Origin: Symsagittifera roscoffensis
Taxonomy: Eukaryota; Xenacoelomorpha; Acoela; Convolutidae
Assembly (NCBI RefSeq): GCF_963678635.1
Contig: NC_087063.1
Span: 9,458,386 to 9,522,385 of the forward strand
Length of the DNA stretch: 64,000 bases
Direction of reading: 5' to 3'
Under the pieces are notes generated by a model. The model searched no databases and was not told the origin of the DNA. It saw only the letters and a program-made list of their open reading frames with translations. The number at the start of each line of letters is the position of its first letter. The first letter of the stretch is position 1. This document shows positions 61,470-64,000 of this stretch, piece by piece. A program made the translations under genes and the position numbers.

Positions 61470-64000
61470 CTTAAACACAAATACATCAAAATCAACAAAA
61501 AATAATTAACTTTGCCTCTTAACACTCAGTGGTGTCCATCCAGTTAAATCAATAAAAGCAAATGTTTCAATCAAAATTATCTGAGAATTGAAATAAAAAC
61601 TTTCATTTCAATAAAAACCAAAGAAGTTGAAAAGGTCAAAGAAATTTAAAAATCACTTGAAAAATAACGAAAGCTATTTTGTCATTTTTAGAAAAAACTA
61701 GCATTGCTGATTTTTTCTTATTTCAAAAAATGCGCGCTTTCAAGCGAAAAAGAATCTCTTAAACTAACCCCCTCCCCCCTTGCAAAAGGGCGAGATTCGT
61801 TACTGGGGTACAAAAGCACATACTTTCAATCATTTAGTTATAGCATTCTAGAGAGGGCAATTCGTTACTAGGTACCAAGGGGGGAGGGGGGAGGGGGAGT
61901 AGTTAAAGATATTTCGAAAAACTTTCTCATCCAGACAAAACTTTAAGTCACATTCGTGCAATTGACAAACTTTTCATTTAAATAAATTTAACTTGGAAAA
62001 AATTTAAATTAATTTAACTTGTTTATTGACTAATTAAAAGGACACCACTGTAAGATTAGAAAATGGCTGATAAATTATCTAATGGTCATTTTTTTCAATC
62101 TTCAAACTATCGAACAAACTACATGTCTAGGCTTCGTTTTGTTCCAATTTAAAATGCAGTCAAAAAATCTACCCAAGTCGAGGAATTCTTAAGCGAAACA
62201 CAGTAAAAGAAAAGCATATCGCCAGAGTATTTTGAAATTCCAATCTCACAAAAACAACACGCACATGAAAAAACAGAGCAGTAAAAATTATCAGGTAGGT
62301 TCGATGCAACCAGCATGCTTAGAAAGAGAAAAAGAAAGGTAATCTTCTACTCCAATTTCATTTCTTACATGTCCTTTTGAAACGGTAATGACAATTTCCC
62401 ACTTTTTTACTAATTAGTCTCAAACGACAAGGGATGATGGATTAGAAGAGGATCTTCAACTTGTAAATCTCATCATCCGCAAATTCATTACCAACTTATT
62501 CATTCTCAGGTTACTTCATTCCAGGTAACTTTTTTAACGCCAAATTATCTCGTCTTAGTACATTTGGAAAGGATCTCGAAGTGGAAGAACCAGTTTTTAA
62601 AACCCTTTCTTCCTCCCCTTCGCCCGGAAATTAAATAGTACTTTTGTACTGTAAGCTGGATTTATATAATAATGATTCAAGTACCAGATGAGTAGGAAAT
62701 TGGACAATTATATCTCATTAAATTTGGTAAATATGCACCAAAAGTCTGAGCAGGTCTCAATGCACGGCGGACGAACCGGTAAAAAGAAATACCAAAAGCT
62801 ATCCAGCAGTGGCGAAGCGCATACAAATGGCTGGATTTAAGTGAAAACGCAGCACGAGGTATGCAGACAGTCACTATTGTAACTGCTCTCTAATTTTTGA
62901 GTGCCTAAAGAAATCAGCCGCGGGAACTCTACAGGGGAACTCAATCTAGTCTAGCAAGGCTAAATTGGTCTCTTGGTTTAATACCTGGAAGAAAAATTTA
63001 AAAAAAAACCGCAAAAAGACAAAAATTGCATCATATTTATATTGGCACGTATGATAAATTAAGCCTAAATTGTCACAAAAAAAGCATGAAAAGTTTACAC
63101 GCGTTGGTCGATGTTAAAAGTGAGTAGAGTTACGCACAATCCATCATTACTTCTATTAGCCTCAAGTCAACAAGCCCCCGTCGAGGGATCTGAGAACAAA
63201 AAAATTGGGGCGGTTCAAATTGAATTACGCTCCCGTCCATTCCGAGGCACAGAATATCGATTAGGATAATAATCATGGGGTCCAATTTGCGAAAATATGT
63301 TTGCATATATTTTTGACTTTCTAATAAATCCAATACGCTTGCACACCATTTGCGAGCTCTGTTACCTCCCCTCCCACTGTCAAAATTTAACTGCATATTG
63401 AACATATTCACAATGCTTTGAAAATCGGCATTTTAAAATTAAACCATATCTGAATATTATTGCCCATCTTGACTTTCATCAAATATCCATAATTGCTTGC
63501 AAAAGTACCAGTGAAATGGAAAATAAACTATAGGGAAAAGGAGAAGAGCCCATTGTTTCCGCTGCGGAAACAAAATTGGAATTGAAAAACATCGGTTATA
63601 GCCTTAACCCAACGATCTGCCTCAATGAAAAAAAAAACAAGCAATAAAAAAGTGTCATTGAACTTAACAAAACAAAAGACTTAAACCTGTGTCTCAGAAA
63701 TTGCTTCTCAGTCGGCTGCGATCAAGCATGAAGAAAAAACACAGATAGAAAAAAAAACAATTAAAACTGAGGCAGAATCTATCAAACCGAAAAAAAAACA
63801 GTCAGTAACTAGGTCAAAAAGTTAGCCTTTTCGACCTGTTTTTTTTTCGAAAATTTATGGAAAAAAAATTTCTCACTGTCTTAGCTCCTAGCTAAGACTG
63901 AGAAAACCTAGACAACAGACAGTTGGAAAAAAGTAATAGACGCAAGGTAAAAGGAAAAAACAATGACCTGTTTTTTGAAAATTGTTAACTTTCGAATTTC
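61470..64000. other. Right-edge intron upstream of exon 1
   Basis: No conserved exon was found. Two C-rich and G-rich tracts (CCCCCTCCCCCC near 61770, and G6-A-G6-A-G5 near 61879-61897) are inverted relatives about 100 bp apart and each is followed by the shared motif ATTCGTTACT. The minus ORF at 63130-63411 (KWCASVLDLLESQKYMQTYF, DPMIIILIDILCLGMDGSVI) is not a recognised family and does not match the expected upstream ITPR sequence. A family A copy is cut by the edge at 63910. Confidence 0.5.

Noticed and set aside
63130-63411. Upstream ITPR exon
   Set aside because: The sequence does not resemble the expected stretch before exon 1. Retained only as an unidentified ORF in the edge-intron note.

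Overview
This window is animal nuclear DNA: AT-rich, intron-rich and dense in repeats. It carries one host gene, on the minus strand: a single inositol 1,4,5-trisphosphate receptor (ITPR, the ER calcium-release channel). The gene runs off both window edges. I placed 28 coding exons by matching minus-strand reading frames to the conserved IP3 receptor protein and then finding the AG/GT borders. The exons total 6001 nt. Intron phases agree at every junction, so they join into one open frame of 2000 codons after one leading base. The N-terminal ligand-binding part lies to the right of the window; TM6 and the cytoplasmic tail lie to the left. The protein loops are longer than in vertebrates, and the sequence suggests an invertebrate metazoan that I cannot name.

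Layout, right to left (5' to 3' of the gene): exons 1-5 (61.5-52.0 kb) and 6-12 (46.3-36.1 kb) encode the armadillo/RIH-type regulatory solenoid. Exons 13-15 (28.6-27.1 kb) continue it, followed by a 13.7 kb intron. Exons 16-22 (13.5-9.1 kb) hold a variable basic loop, the RIH-associated domain and the linker to the channel. Exons 23-28 (8.9-3.9 kb) hold TM1-TM5, a glycosylation-rich luminal loop exon and the pore with its GGGIGD filter.

The introns are full of mobile DNA. The large intron contains a structurally complete LTR retrotransposon (19926-24582, minus strand) with near-identical LTRs, a 5-bp TCAGC target duplication, a primer-binding site and a polypurine tract. Its long ORF fuses Gag and protease to a DD35E integrase and lacks reverse transcriptase and RNase H. 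Its start codon overlaps the LTR/primer-site border, and a -1 slippery heptamer leads into a further 225-codon frame. Other items are a ~720-bp palindrome of two inverted mariner-type transposase tails, a SINE inserted beside a 5' splice site, a tRNA-Met-derived SINE family, a ~470-bp MITE-like family with 14-bp inverted ends (every copy seen in the same orientation), a second TIR family, a 1.72-kb tandem duplication, a 92-bp satellite and a 16-bp minisatellite.

No rRNA gene, true tRNA gene, CRISPR array or second convincing host gene was found. Most long ORFs outside the exons are shadows or repeat-derived.
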